Source: Sediminibacterium sp. UBA657 (GTDB lineage: Bacteria; Bacteroidota; Bacteroidia; Chitinophagales; Chitinophagaceae). Taken from it: a stretch of 64,000 nucleotides of DNA. A program made the position numbers and the translations under genes. The notes under the pieces were generated by a model that had not been told where the DNA came from, searched no databases, and worked only from the letters and a program-made list of their open reading frames with translations. The stretch covers positions 124,298 to 188,297 of the forward strand of contig DBOB01000002.1 of the NCBI GenBank assembly GCA_002299885.1. Reading direction: 5' to 3'. Shown here one piece after another: positions 17,826 to 27,271 of this stretch. Position 1 is the stretch's first letter. The number at the start of each line of letters is the position of its first letter.

Positions 17826-17862
17826 AAAAAAAAGCCACTCAAATTTGAGTGGCTTTTTTTTT
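17826..17862. terminator. Bidirectional terminator
   Basis: A perfect inverted repeat, AAGCCACTCAAA with TTTGAGTGGCTT, is flanked by an A-run and a T-run. It separates the convergent genes at 17499-17807 and 17879-18793. Confidence 0.9.
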
Positions 17863-17878
17863 ATAATTAAGTTAAGGC

Positions 17879-18793
17879 TTAGAATAAGCCACCTTTTTTC
17901 AAAGTTGTTTTTCCTTCACCAATTTTAAAACCATTGTTATAAACCTCTACTAAGTATTCGCCTTCAACAAACTTAGCACTTTGTTTTACGTCGTAGCTAA
18001 TCGGCAATACAGCGTTTTGAACATATTGTACTGCAATTTTATTTGAATAAGCTTTAGTACCATCTTCTCTAGTATTGATTTTGCCACCTTCTGTAAAGCT
18101 TACACCATTAGGTGCAGTGATACAAACGTATAAATCTTGGTTACCAGATGGCGTGATTTTATTTTTATCAATTTGGAAAGATAAACGAATGGTGTTTGCA
18201 CGCTTTGCAGACTTAGTTACTTTTTCAGTACCGTCATCTTTTACTCTTACAGCTTGAATGCTAAATGAAGAAGCATGTAAAGTTGAACCTAAGTCTTGTA
18301 ATCTTTCTTTTTCCTTTGTAGTTGAAGTTAAATTAGTATTTAGGTTGGTGTTTTCAGTTGTTAATACTTCGTTCTTAACAGTTAATGCTTTATTTTCTTC
18401 TTGTGCTTTCGCTAAATCGGTGAATAAACCAGCAACTTTTCCATTTAGTTCTGCAATCATAGATTTAGCTTCTGCTAATTCTTTGTCTGTTGCTTCCTTT
18501 TTACGTAGGATATTGCTGATATTAGACTTCAATTGTTGAATGTCGTTTGACTTTGACAATAAATCACCTTGTAATTGTGTGTTTTGTTGTGTCAAAGAAT
18601 CTGCTTTAGCAGATACAGCAATAAAATCTGCCTGAATTGCATTCTTAGCACTATCTAAGTTATTTACTTGCGTAGTGTAGTTTGTGATGATTTCTGTCTT
18701 AGAAGAACTAAAATAGATCCATGAACCGATAAGGGCAATTGCCAATAATCCAATAATAATTTTGCCTCCGTTACCTGAAGTTTCGTTGCTCAT
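17879..18793 (-). CDS. Membrane-anchored coiled-coil protein of unknown function
   Basis: A 304-residue protein with a short cytoplasmic N-terminus, one transmembrane helix (about residues 11-29, KIIIGLLAIALIGSWIYF), a long coiled coil (about 40-165, rich in Ala, Asn, Gln, Leu and Lys heptads) and a C-terminal beta-rich domain (about 170-304; IRLSFQIDKNKITPSG, LYVCITAPNGVSF, EYLVEVYNNGFKIGEG). I do not recognise a named family. The architecture would place the coiled coil and beta domain outside the inner membrane, consistent with an envelope scaffold or adaptor. It diverges from holA. Confidence 0.75.
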   Translation of the reverse strand: MSNETSGNGGKIIIGLLAIALIGSWIYFSSSKTEIITNYTTQVNNLDSAKNAIQADFIAVSAKADSLTQQNTQLQGDLLSKSNDIQQLKSNISNILRKKEATDKELAEAKSMIAELNGKVAGLFTDLAKAQEENKALTVKNEVLTTENTNLNTNLTSTTKEKERLQDLGSTLHASSFSIQAVRVKDDGTEKVTKSAKRANTIRLSFQIDKNKITPSGNQDLYVCITAPNGVSFTEGGKINTREDGTKAYSNKIAVQYVQNAVLPISYDVKQSAKFVEGEYLVEVYNNGFKIGEGKTTLKKGGLF

Positions 18794-18848
18794 AAGAAAA
18801 TGTGTTTATTTTATTTTGCAAATATATTAAAAAAACAGCATTCCTGTA

Positions 18849-18856
18849 TATCTTTG
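18849..18856 (+). promoter_or_regulatory. -7-like element directly before holA start
   Basis: TATCTTTG matches TANNTTTG and ends only 3 bp before the chosen holA ATG at 18860. If it is the real promoter, the transcript would begin at or near the start codon (leaderless). No -33 TTTG at the right distance was found. Confidence 0.35.
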
Positions 18857-18859
18857 AAG

Positions 18860-19858
18860 ATGCCTATTTCCAAAATTTTATCGAATTGGAAAAATAATGT
18901 CTTCGACGCAGTCTATTGGCTGGAAGGGGAAGAGTCTTTTTATATAGATCAGTTGGTGCAATATGCTGAACACAAGTTATTGCCTGAGTCAGAACAAGCC
19001 TTTAATTTAACCGTTTTTTATGGCAAAGATGCCGATTGGGCGGAAGTAGTCAATGCATGTAAACGATATCCAGTCTTTGCAGAAAAACAAGTGGTGATTA
19101 TCAAAGAGGCTCAACACATGAATTCATTGGAGAAATTAGTCTCCTACATTGAAAATCCATTGTCATCAACGATTCTTGTGGTGGCCCATAAGGACAAAAA
19201 TGTAGATGGACGATCTGCTTTAGCCAAATTACTAAAAACCAAAGCGGTTGTTGTCAGTACAAAAAAAATGTATGACAATAAATTACCTGAGTGGGTGAAT
19301 CAATGGGTCGCAGACAATGGCTATCAAATTAACCCAAAGGCTGTTCAGATCATTGTAGACCATATTGGCAATGATTTAAGCAGGATCAAAAATGAGTTAG
19401 AAAAATTAATGGTGAATTTAGGGGATCGAAAAAAAATCACCGAAGATGACATCGAAAAATATATTGGTATTAGTAAGGAATTCAATGCCTTTGAATTTCA
19501 GGATGCCATTGCACATAAAAAATTCTCTAGGGCAATACAAATGATTCAATATTTTGAGTCGAATCAAAAAGCAGCACCCATTCAGTTGATCCTTCCAACC
19601 CTCTATGGATTTTTTAGTAAATTATATGCAGTGTATGGATTAGGGACCAATGACGAAAAAAGAATCATGGCGGAAGTGGGATTGAATTTCTTTTCTATAA
19701 AAACAACCATGGCAGCCACTAGACACTATAATTATGCTAAAGTGGAGCAAATTCTTTTATTAATTCATGAGTACAATTTGCGCGTATTAGGCATCAATGA
19801 TGCAAGTAATACAGATGCAGACTTATTAAAGGAATTGGTTGTTAAGATCATGTCTTAA
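18860..19858 (+). CDS. holA: DNA polymerase III subunit delta
   Basis: Clamp-loader subunit that opens the beta sliding clamp during replication. The frame begins at 18800, but the ATG at 18860 (MPISKILSNWKNN) starts the conserved part and clears the neighbour. Family features are the N-terminal YWLEGEESFYIDQL phrase, the VFAEKQVVIIKEAQHM segment of the degenerate AAA domain, DHIGNDLSRIKNELEKL (about 155-175) and a helical collar region at the C-terminus. The resulting 332 residues are typical. Clamp-loader delta proteins bind no ATP, which agrees with the missing Walker A motif. Confidence 0.9.
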   Translation: MPISKILSNWKNNVFDAVYWLEGEESFYIDQLVQYAEHKLLPESEQAFNLTVFYGKDADWAEVVNACKRYPVFAEKQVVIIKEAQHMNSLEKLVSYIENPLSSTILVVAHKDKNVDGRSALAKLLKTKAVVVSTKKMYDNKLPEWVNQWVADNGYQINPKAVQIIVDHIGNDLSRIKNELEKLMVNLGDRKKITEDDIEKYIGISKEFNAFEFQDAIAHKKFSRAIQMIQYFESNQKAAPIQLILPTLYGFFSKLYAVYGLGTNDEKRIMAEVGLNFFSIKTTMAATRHYNYAKVEQILLLIHEYNLRVLGINDASNTDADLLKELVVKIMS

Positions 19859-19865
19859 TCTAATC

Positions 19866-20822
19866 TTAATCTAAATTGATTTCATACTTAGCTAAGATTG
19901 CTGAAGCAGTTATTTTATCTTGACCCAGTTGATTTTTCAAAGCATCTAATCCATCAAACTTCACTTCTCCTCTAATAAATTCATAGACCATTACTGTGAT
20001 GAATTGTTCGTAAATATCCTGATCGAAATTAAAAATATTGACTTCAATCACTTTCTTTTGACCATCCACCGTTGGGCGAATCCCAATATTCATCATCCCA
20101 TCCAAAATTGCATGTTTGGTGCATGCACCCTTCACTTTCACAGCATAGACACCATTTGAGGGAATTAACTTCTCCTCGTCATTGATGTGTAAATTGGCGG
20201 TTGGATACCCGATTGTTCTACCCAATTGGTTCCCTCTTACTACAAAACCTTCAAAGCTGTAGGCATAGCCAAGTAAATTATTGGCCTTTTTGATTTGTTG
20301 TTCAGAGATATAATTCCTTATTAAAGTAGAGCTTATAATTTCATTTTGAACAAGCTGTTCATTGATTTCTTCTACCTGAAAATGTAATTTCCCTCCCATT
20401 GTTTTTAATAATTCAATATTCCCATTTCTACCTTTCCCAAAATGATGATCATATCCTACAATGACAGTATTGGGTTTAAAATAATGGTATAAAAAATCCT
20501 CCACATACTGCTCTGCAGTCAAATTGGAGAATTGGTAATCAAAATTGATGATTACAAGATGGTCTATCCCGGCAGCATCTAATAATTGAATCCTTTCTTT
20601 GATACTAGTTAACTGCTTTATTTCTCCAGGTACAGAGGAAATGACTTTTCTCGGATGTGGATGAAATGTGATGATAATGGTTTCACCCTGGACTTTTTGG
20701 GCCAATTGCTTCATTCTTTGAATGATTTGTTGGTGACCCTTATGAACGCCATCAAAAGCGCCCATTGTTACAATGGCGTCCTTAAATTGGGGCAGGGCAG
20801 TTAAATCGTAGTGAACCTTCAT
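19866..20822 (-). CDS. ribF: Bifunctional riboflavin kinase / FAD synthetase
   Basis: Makes FMN from riboflavin and FAD from FMN. The N-terminal nucleotidyltransferase half has GAFDGVHKGHQQII (HxGH-type) and the ISSTLIRNYI motif; the C-terminal kinase half has GRTIGYPTANLHI and the GVYAVKV strand. The ATG at 20822 (MKVHYDL) is preferred over the longer frame from 20846. The resulting 318 residues are standard. It diverges from purM across 67 bp containing -7-like elements for both directions. Confidence 0.95.
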   Translation of the reverse strand: MKVHYDLTALPQFKDAIVTMGAFDGVHKGHQQIIQRMKQLAQKVQGETIIITFHPHPRKVISSVPGEIKQLTSIKERIQLLDAAGIDHLVIINFDYQFSNLTAEQYVEDFLYHYFKPNTVIVGYDHHFGKGRNGNIELLKTMGGKLHFQVEEINEQLVQNEIISSTLIRNYISEQQIKKANNLLGYAYSFEGFVVRGNQLGRTIGYPTANLHINDEEKLIPSNGVYAVKVKGACTKHAILDGMMNIGIRPTVDGQKKVIEVNIFNFDQDIYEQFITVMVYEFIRGEVKFDGLDALKNQLGQDKITASAILAKYEINLD

Positions 20823-20843
20823 CTTTGTATTGTAAATAAGGTA

Positions 20844-20868
20844 CAAATGTAAAACAATTGTACCTTTG
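20844..20868. promoter_or_regulatory. Back-to-back -7 elements between ribF and purM
   Basis: CAAATGTA at 20844-20851 reads TACATTTG on the minus strand, 21 bp upstream of ribF. TACCTTTG lies at 20861-20868 on the plus strand, 21 bp upstream of purM. Both match TANNTTTG; no properly spaced -33 element was found for either. Confidence 0.4.
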
Positions 20869-20889
20869 TTGTAAAATCAATTTATAGCC

Positions 20890-22068
20890 ATGTCATTGTA
20901 TGCTCAGCGCGGCGTTTCCGCTCAAAAAGAAGAAGTTCATGCCGCCATTCAGGATTTAGACCAAGGCTTGTATCCAAATGCTTTTTGTAAATTATACGCC
21001 GATTTTTTAGGAGGCAGTCAAGACCATATTAATATAATGCATGCAGATGGTGCAGGTACAAAAAGTATTTTAGCTTATTTATATTGGAAAGAAACAGGTG
21101 ATGCATCAGTTTGGAAAGGCATTGCACAGGATGCGATTTCAATGAACCTAGATGATTTATTGTGCGTTGGAATTTATGATCAAATTTTATTCTCTTCTAC
21201 AATTGACCGAAATAAATTATTAATTACTGGCGAAGTGATTAGTCAAGTAATCAATGGGACGCAGGATTTTTTTAATACACTAAAAGATTTTGGTGTTCAG
21301 ATTGCTTTTTTAGGAGGGGAGACTGCAGATGTTGGAGATGTGGTAAGAACCATTGCGGTGAACGGAACCATGACTGCTAGATGGCCTAAATCTAAATTAA
21401 TCACCAACGATTTAATTGCGCCTGGGCAAGTGATTGTAGGATTTTCAAGTTTTGGAAAAGCGAATTACGAATCAGAATACAATAGTGGATTAGGAAGCAA
21501 TGGTTTAACAAGTGCAAGACATGATGTTCTATCGCATCATTATGCTACTGCTTTTCCAGAATCTTTTGAACCTACTTTAAAAGATGAGGTTGTTTATTTA
21601 GGAAAAAATAGGATGACGGATATGCTCTCTATAGAAGGGTTTGGTGAGATTAGTGTAGGTAAATTATTACTAAGTCCTACACGTACTTACGCCCCATTGG
21701 TGAAAGCTATATTGACCCAGCACTTTGATGCAGTAAAAGGCATGATCCATTGTAGTGGTGGTGGTCAAACAAAGTGTATGAAATATTTACCAGGCAATAT
21801 GCGTATTGTAAAAAATAATTTATTTGATGCGCCTCCAATTTTTAAACTGATACAAGCCAATTCAGGAGCGAATACAAAAGAGATGTACCAGGTATTTAAT
21901 ATGGGACATCGTTTAGAAATCTTCACAGATGCAGCTGCTGCTGATCATTTAATTGCAATTGCAAAGGGATTAGGTATAGATGCGCAAGTAGTGGGTTATG
22001 TAGAAGCTTCTGAAAAGAAGGAATTGATTTTAGAAGGAAGTTTTGGAAAGGAAATTTTTAGCTATTAA
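20890..22068 (+). CDS. purM: Phosphoribosylformylglycinamidine cyclo-ligase (AIR synthetase)
   Basis: Fifth step of purine synthesis: ATP-dependent closure of the imidazole ring. The PurM-fold signatures are MHADGAGTKSILAYLYW near residue 55, DAISMNLDDLLCVG (about 95), FLGGETADVGDVV (about 140) and HCSGGGQTKC (about 285) in the C-terminal half. At 392 residues it matches the slightly longer Bacteroidota form. It is not next to other pur genes; an FtsE-like ATPase follows 24 bp later. Confidence 0.92.
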   Translation: MSLYAQRGVSAQKEEVHAAIQDLDQGLYPNAFCKLYADFLGGSQDHINIMHADGAGTKSILAYLYWKETGDASVWKGIAQDAISMNLDDLLCVGIYDQILFSSTIDRNKLLITGEVISQVINGTQDFFNTLKDFGVQIAFLGGETADVGDVVRTIAVNGTMTARWPKSKLITNDLIAPGQVIVGFSSFGKANYESEYNSGLGSNGLTSARHDVLSHHYATAFPESFEPTLKDEVVYLGKNRMTDMLSIEGFGEISVGKLLLSPTRTYAPLVKAILTQHFDAVKGMIHCSGGGQTKCMKYLPGNMRIVKNNLFDAPPIFKLIQANSGANTKEMYQVFNMGHRLEIFTDAAAADHLIAIAKGLGIDAQVVGYVEASEKKELILEGSFGKEIFSY

Positions 22069-22092
22069 TTTTAATCTATTAACACGAACTAT

Positions 22093-22767
22093 ATGAGTGA
22101 AATTGTTGTACAAATTGAACATGCAAATATTTATCAAAGTGGTAGCCTTATTTTGCAGGATGTTAACTTGAATGTTCAAAAAGGTGAATTTGTTTACCTA
22201 GTTGGTAAAACAGGTACAGGTAAAAGTAGCTTATTGAAAACCTTATATGGTGAATTGACTTTAACGGAAGGAGTAGGTCATGTGGTTGGGTTTAATTTAA
22301 AGGAGATGGACTGGAAAAAATTACCCTTTTTAAGAAGAAATTTAGGGGTTGTTTTCCAAGATTTTCAATTATTGTCAGACCGAAATGTGAACGAGAATTT
22401 AAGCTTCGTTTTAAAAGCAACTGGCTGGCAGGATGAGCAGTTGATTCAACAAAAAATAGATGATGTTTTGAATAAAGTAGGTCTTCAGAATAAGGGCTTC
22501 AAAATGACCTACGAAATGAGTGGTGGAGAGCAACAAAGGGTGGATATTGCTCGAGCTATGTTGAACTCACCAAAAATGATCCTTGCGGATGAGCCAACAG
22601 GTAGTTTAGACCCTGAAACATCTGATGAAATTATGCAGTTATTGTTCCAAATAGCCAAGGAAGACGGAACCGCCATTATCATGGCGACCCATGATTATAT
22701 GGTTGTAAATAAGTTCCCAGCACGTACCTTGACCACCGAGGGAGGTCGCCTTGTTGAAAAGGGGTAG
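22093..22767 (+). CDS. ftsE: FtsE-like ABC transporter ATP-binding protein
   Basis: A 224-residue ABC ATPase of the FtsE/LolD group. Walker A is GKTGTGKSS (about 38-46), the Q-loop follows VVFQDFQLL, the signature is MSGGEQQRVDIARAM (about 145) and Walker B is MILADEPTGSLD. In Bacteroidota this single-gene form is generally named FtsE, which works with FtsX to control cell-wall hydrolases at the septum. No ftsX is adjacent here, so a LolD- or MacB-like partner cannot be excluded. Confidence 0.75.
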   Translation: MSEIVVQIEHANIYQSGSLILQDVNLNVQKGEFVYLVGKTGTGKSSLLKTLYGELTLTEGVGHVVGFNLKEMDWKKLPFLRRNLGVVFQDFQLLSDRNVNENLSFVLKATGWQDEQLIQQKIDDVLNKVGLQNKGFKMTYEMSGGEQQRVDIARAMLNSPKMILADEPTGSLDPETSDEIMQLLFQIAKEDGTAIIMATHDYMVVNKFPARTLTTEGGRLVEKG

Positions 22768-22860
22768 ATTTTGTCCACATTTCAATCTAAATACACCCAT
22801 TCCCCTTGACTTTTTGACTGATTTTTCTTATGTTCGCAGACAATTTAAAGCGTTACAAAA

Positions 22861-25800
22861 GTGAGATTAAAGTCATTAGAAATCAAGGGGTTCAAGAGTT
22901 TTGCTGACAAAACTATTGTCAGTTTTGACGAGGGTATAACAGGTATCATTGGACCAAATGGTTGCGGTAAGAGTAATATCATAGATAGTATAAGATGGGT
23001 GATAGGAGAATCCAAGATTTCAGCACTAAGATCTGAGAATTTAGATTCATTGGTTTTCAATGGCTCTAAGACCAGAAATGCGAGTAGCATGGCCGAAGTG
23101 AGTTTGACTTTCGAGAATACTAAAAATTTATTACCTACAGAATTTAGCACCATCACGGTGACCCGTCGTTATTATAAAAACGGAGAAAGTGAATATCGTT
23201 TAAATGATGTGTCTTGTCGTTTAAAGGACATCCATAATTTATTCATGGACACAGGTGTGAGCACAGACAGTTATGCCATTATTGAATTGGGTATGGTAGA
23301 TGACATTATCAAGGACAAGGATAATAGTCGTCGTAAAATGTTAGAACAAGCTGCTGGCATCACCATTTATAAGACAAGAAAAAAAGAAGCGAAGAATAAA
23401 TTAGATGCAACAGAGCAAGACTTATCTCGTATCGAAGATTTGTTGTTTGAAATTAACAACCAATTAAAGACTTTAGAGAATCAAGCGAAGAAAGCAGAAA
23501 AATATTTTGAGATAAAGAAAGACTACAAGGAAACTGCGATAGAACTAGCTATTGCTTCTTTGGAAGGTTTTAATTTAACTTACAAGGAATTAACAGAACA
23601 ACAAGAAACGGAAACCGATAAGAAATTTCAATTAGAGGCAGCTATTGCTTTAGAGGAAGCTGCGCTTGAACAAGAGCGCATGGTTTTTATTGAAAAAGAA
23701 AAAGGTTTACAAAGTATGCAACATGAGTTCAATGAAATGTTGCAGCATTTAAGAACCAAAGAGAATGATAAAAGCTTGGCTGCTCAACGTTTAAATTATT
23801 TAAACGATAAGGAAAAAGGTTTACAAGAATTTTTAGAGCGTGCAGAAGGTCAATTAAAAACGATTGGAGATTCAATTGAGTATACCAAATTACAAGTTGT
23901 TGAGGAAGAAAAAATCTACAATGACTTTAAAAATAGGGTAGACCAATCACATATTGAATTAACCAATAAGCGTGCACAATTCGATGATCAGCGTGGCGTA
24001 TTGGACGGATTGCGTCAACAGTTTGGTCAAATTCAAAGGAATCAATTCGAGGCAGAGAAGAAAGTTGCGGTATCGGACACTTCGATTCAAAATATTCAAA
24101 GAAGCCAACATCAATTAGATGAGGAGCAATTGCACAGAGCGGAACAAGTAGCTGAATTGACCACTCAATTAGCAACTAAAGAAGCAGAATTGGCTTCAAG
24201 CAAAGCACATTTAGCTGAATTACTAGCGCAAAACGAAACAGCGAAAGCTAGTATTTTTGAAACCCAAGAAGCACTAGAACTATTAAGAACTAAATTAGCA
24301 GAACAAGCAAGAATTTTAGATGCTAAGAAAAACGAATACGATTTATTAAAAAGTTTAGTGGACTCAATGGATGGGTATCCTGAGAGTGTTAAATTCTTAC
24401 ATAAGAATACAGGCTGGAATCACAATGCCCCAATCCTTTCTGATATTTTATATGTGCAAGAAGCCTATCGCACAGCGGTTGAAAATGTACTAGAACCTTA
24501 CTTGAATTATTACGTAGTGAATGATTTAAAGGAAGGTATGCAAGCGGTTCAGTTATTGGACGAAAACAAAAAAGGTAAGGCTAACTTCTTTTTATTAGAT
24601 CAATTAAATGGCGCCAAGGCAGAAGCTGTTCCATCAAATACCATTGCTGCTTTATCTGTGATTGAGATTGATCCAAAATATGCCGCTTTAGCGAATCATT
24701 TACTAGGGAATGTTTTTATTGCCGAAAATGAAGCTGCATTAGAAGCGAGTACTACTGGTATGATTTTAGAGAAGACAGGAAAATATGTAAGAGGTAAGTA
24801 TACATTAACAGGTGGAAGTGTTGGATTATTTGAAGGAAAGAAAATTGGACGTGCAAAGAATTTAGAAAAACTATTGGAAGACATTCAATCACAAGAAACA
24901 GTAGTGAATGAGTTGAAATCTCAAATTCAAGTAAAGCATGAGTCTGTTTTACAGTACAATGAATTGTTGAAAGAACAAGAAATAAGAACCACAGAACAAA
25001 ATGTCAATCGTTTAATCAACGATGTGTTTGCCAATAAGAATAGACTAGAAAACTTACAATCTGCACAAGTAGCTGCAGTAGCTAAGTTGGCAGAATTGGC
25101 AGAGAAAATTGAGCAAGAACACGCTTTAATTGGAGATACAAGAACACAATTGACTGAATTGAATGCTTCATTGCTATCAACTCAAGCGCAATTGGGTGAT
25201 ATCGAATTGGACTACCAAGCTGCAGAGCAAGCGTATCATTTAGCATCTGGTGAATTCAATGAAATGAATTTACAGTTGACAAAGCAACAAAGTAAAATTG
25301 AAGCTTTACAACAAGAAGTGATCTTCAAGGATAATCAATTGAATGACTTACATGCGCAAATACAATCCAATACGGTTCAGTTAACAGAAGCATCTTCAGC
25401 AATTGTTGACAGTAACAATGAATTAGCAACAATTGAGACTGCTTTGGTTGAGTTATTGAGAAATAAGGAAGCAGAAGAGCTTAAATTAAACGAGGCAGAT
25501 CAAGCATATTATACTTTAAGAACCGCCCTACAAGAAAAAGAAAGCACTTTAAGACTTCAAGTGAAGTCTAAGGAATTAATGGATCAGTTGATCAATGAGA
25601 TCAAGGATAATTTAAATAACTTAAAGCTACAATTGGCGGGAACCAAGGAAAGATTAAGTGTGGAATTCAAAGTAGAATTAGAAGAGATTTTAGATCTTGG
25701 AAGACAAACTGAAGCAACACTTGAAGAGCTTCAGCAAGATGTGGAAAAAATGAAGAAGCGTTTAGAGAATATGGGGGAGGTAAATCCAACAGCGATTGAG

Positions 25801-26379
25801 GCATACACCGAAATGAAAAAACGTTATGATTTTATCTTAGAACAAAAGAATGACTTAGTAACCGCGAAAGAAAGCTTGTTATTGACTATACAAGAAGTTG
25901 AGGCGACTGCAAATCAGGCATTCTTAGAAACATACAATACCGCTAGAGAGAATTTCCAAAGAGTATTCAAAGCATTGTTTACCGAGGAAGACTCTTGTGA
26001 CTTAATATTAGTAGATCCAACAAATCTTTCAGAAACTGCAGTAGAGATTGTGGCAAAACCTAAAGGTAAGCGTCCATCTTCTATTACACAATTGAGTGGA
26101 GGAGAGCGTACTTTGACAGCAACAGCAATGTTGTTTGCGATATACTTAATTAAGCCAGCACCATTCTGTATTTTGGATGAGGTAGATGCCCCATTGGATG
26201 ACGCCAATGTTGGCAAGTTCACACAAATGATTCAGAAGTTTTCTGATAAATCACAGTTCATTATTGTAACGCATAATAAGCAAACAATGAGCGCTGTGGA
26301 TGTCATTTATGGTGTGACCATGCAAGAGCCGGGTGTAAGTAAATTAGTTCCTGTAGATTTCAGAAGCTTATCCTCATAA
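22861..26379 (+). CDS. smc: Chromosome segregation protein SMC
   Basis: Chromosome-organising ATPase that forms a rod-shaped dimer. The start is GTG. The N-terminal head has IKGFKSFADKT and Walker A GPNGCGKSNI (about 32-41). Long coiled coils (about 170-500 and 670-1000) flank a hinge near 505-650. The C-terminal head has the signature LSGGERTLTATAM and Walker B PFCILDEVDAPLDDANV. Its 1172 residues are typical. The ScpA and ScpB partners are not in the window. A small membrane protein begins immediately after its stop codon. Confidence 0.96.
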   Translation: MRLKSLEIKGFKSFADKTIVSFDEGITGIIGPNGCGKSNIIDSIRWVIGESKISALRSENLDSLVFNGSKTRNASSMAEVSLTFENTKNLLPTEFSTITVTRRYYKNGESEYRLNDVSCRLKDIHNLFMDTGVSTDSYAIIELGMVDDIIKDKDNSRRKMLEQAAGITIYKTRKKEAKNKLDATEQDLSRIEDLLFEINNQLKTLENQAKKAEKYFEIKKDYKETAIELAIASLEGFNLTYKELTEQQETETDKKFQLEAAIALEEAALEQERMVFIEKEKGLQSMQHEFNEMLQHLRTKENDKSLAAQRLNYLNDKEKGLQEFLERAEGQLKTIGDSIEYTKLQVVEEEKIYNDFKNRVDQSHIELTNKRAQFDDQRGVLDGLRQQFGQIQRNQFEAEKKVAVSDTSIQNIQRSQHQLDEEQLHRAEQVAELTTQLATKEAELASSKAHLAELLAQNETAKASIFETQEALELLRTKLAEQARILDAKKNEYDLLKSLVDSMDGYPESVKFLHKNTGWNHNAPILSDILYVQEAYRTAVENVLEPYLNYYVVNDLKEGMQAVQLLDENKKGKANFFLLDQLNGAKAEAVPSNTIAALSVIEIDPKYAALANHLLGNVFIAENEAALEASTTGMILEKTGKYVRGKYTLTGGSVGLFEGKKIGRAKNLEKLLEDIQSQETVVNELKSQIQVKHESVLQYNELLKEQEIRTTEQNVNRLINDVFANKNRLENLQSAQVAAVAKLAELAEKIEQEHALIGDTRTQLTELNASLLSTQAQLGDIELDYQAAEQAYHLASGEFNEMNLQLTKQQSKIEALQQEVIFKDNQLNDLHAQIQSNTVQLTEASSAIVDSNNELATIETALVELLRNKEAEELKLNEADQAYYTLRTALQEKESTLRLQVKSKELMDQLINEIKDNLNNLKLQLAGTKERLSVEFKVELEEILDLGRQTEATLEELQQDVEKMKKRLENMGEVNPTAIEAYTEMKKRYDFILEQKNDLVTAKESLLLTIQEVEATANQAFLETYNTARENFQRVFKALFTEEDSCDLILVDPTNLSETAVEIVAKPKGKRPSSITQLSGGERTLTATAMLFAIYLIKPAPFCILDEVDAPLDDANVGKFTQMIQKFSDKSQFIIVTHNKQTMSAVDVIYGVTMQEPGVSKLVPVDFRSLSS

Positions 26380-26796
26380 TTGATCAAATCGGTATTCATA
26401 TTATTCATTTTCTGCTTTCTTTCTTACCTGCCATTTAGCAGAACACCAGACTATTTTGATAGTGTGACAACACCTGCACTGATCGAAGCAAGCAATGGAA
26501 AAGTCAATGCTGTATTTCAAGAAGCTGGGAAAAAATATCATGTGGCGTTAGATCCTACTATCTACCAATCAAAAATTGGATCTAGAATAGAAATCAGGTA
26601 TGAATTAAGTGCGCCTCAACATGCAAAAATCAATCAAGCAATAGGCTATTGGTTAGAACCTAAAGAATTACTAGGTGCTGTTTGTATTTTGATTGTTTTG
26701 CTTATTGCAGCTTATGCAACCACCCATCGTCCAGATGCTGCATCCTTAAAAGAACAGATAGAATTCAAGAAAGAAGACACAGGCAAGTATGTCTAA
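26380..26796 (+). CDS. Small two-helix membrane protein of unknown function
   Basis: A 138-residue protein that starts with TTG directly at the smc stop, implying translational coupling. It has an N-terminal hydrophobic helix (about 4-19), an exported domain of roughly 80 residues with the phrase SKIGSRIEIRYEL, a second helix (about 95-112, LLGAVCILIVLLIAAYA) and a short charged cytoplasmic tail. The arrangement recalls DUF3592-type proteins, but the match is loose and I give no function. Confidence 0.6.
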   Translation: MIKSVFILFIFCFLSYLPFSRTPDYFDSVTTPALIEASNGKVNAVFQEAGKKYHVALDPTIYQSKIGSRIEIRYELSAPQHAKINQAIGYWLEPKELLGAVCILIVLLIAAYATTHRPDAASLKEQIEFKKEDTGKYV

Positions 26797-26812
26797 TTTA
26801 TAATACTAATGA

Positions 26813-27271
26813 TTATTTAGCAAGGATGCGCTTAATGTCTTTATCTATATCGCGGTTCTTGATGGTTTCGCGTTTATCGTATTCTTTTTTACCGCGGCCA
26901 ATTCCAATCTCCATTTTAGCATAATGCTTTTCATTAAAAAAAATGCGTAGTGGCACAATCGTAAATCCTTTTTCTTTTGTTTTCGCCTCTATTTTTTTTA
27001 ATTCTCTTGCGGTTAACAATAATTTTCGATCATGTACTTCGATATGGTTATTCTTATTGCCATGAGAGTAGGCATTGATAAATAAAGACCTTACCCATAG
27101 TTCGCCTTTATCAAAAAAGCAGAATGAATCATTGAAACTTACTTTACCAGCGCGAATAGATTTGACTTCGGTACCCATCAATACAATGCCTGCCACATAT
27201 TTATCTTCTATCTGGTAGTTGAAATAGGCCTGCCTATTGTTTAATTCTATTGACTTGGGTGCTTTCGCCAT
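26813..27271 (-). CDS. smpB: SsrA-binding protein SmpB
   Basis: Partner of tmRNA that rescues stalled ribosomes (trans-translation). Family features are NRQAYFNYQIEDKYVAGI near the start, LMGTEVKSIRAGKVSFNDSF (about 32-50), and a basic C-terminal tail (DKRETIKNRDIDKDIKRIL) that folds into the decoding centre. The 152 residues are normal length. It is preceded by the terminator of the accD transcription unit, so it has a separate promoter or depends on read-through. The tmRNA gene itself is not in the window. Confidence 0.95.
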   Translation of the reverse strand: MAKAPKSIELNNRQAYFNYQIEDKYVAGIVLMGTEVKSIRAGKVSFNDSFCFFDKGELWVRSLFINAYSHGNKNNHIEVHDRKLLLTARELKKIEAKTKEKGFTIVPLRIFFNEKHYAKMEIGIGRGKKEYDKRETIKNRDIDKDIKRILAK

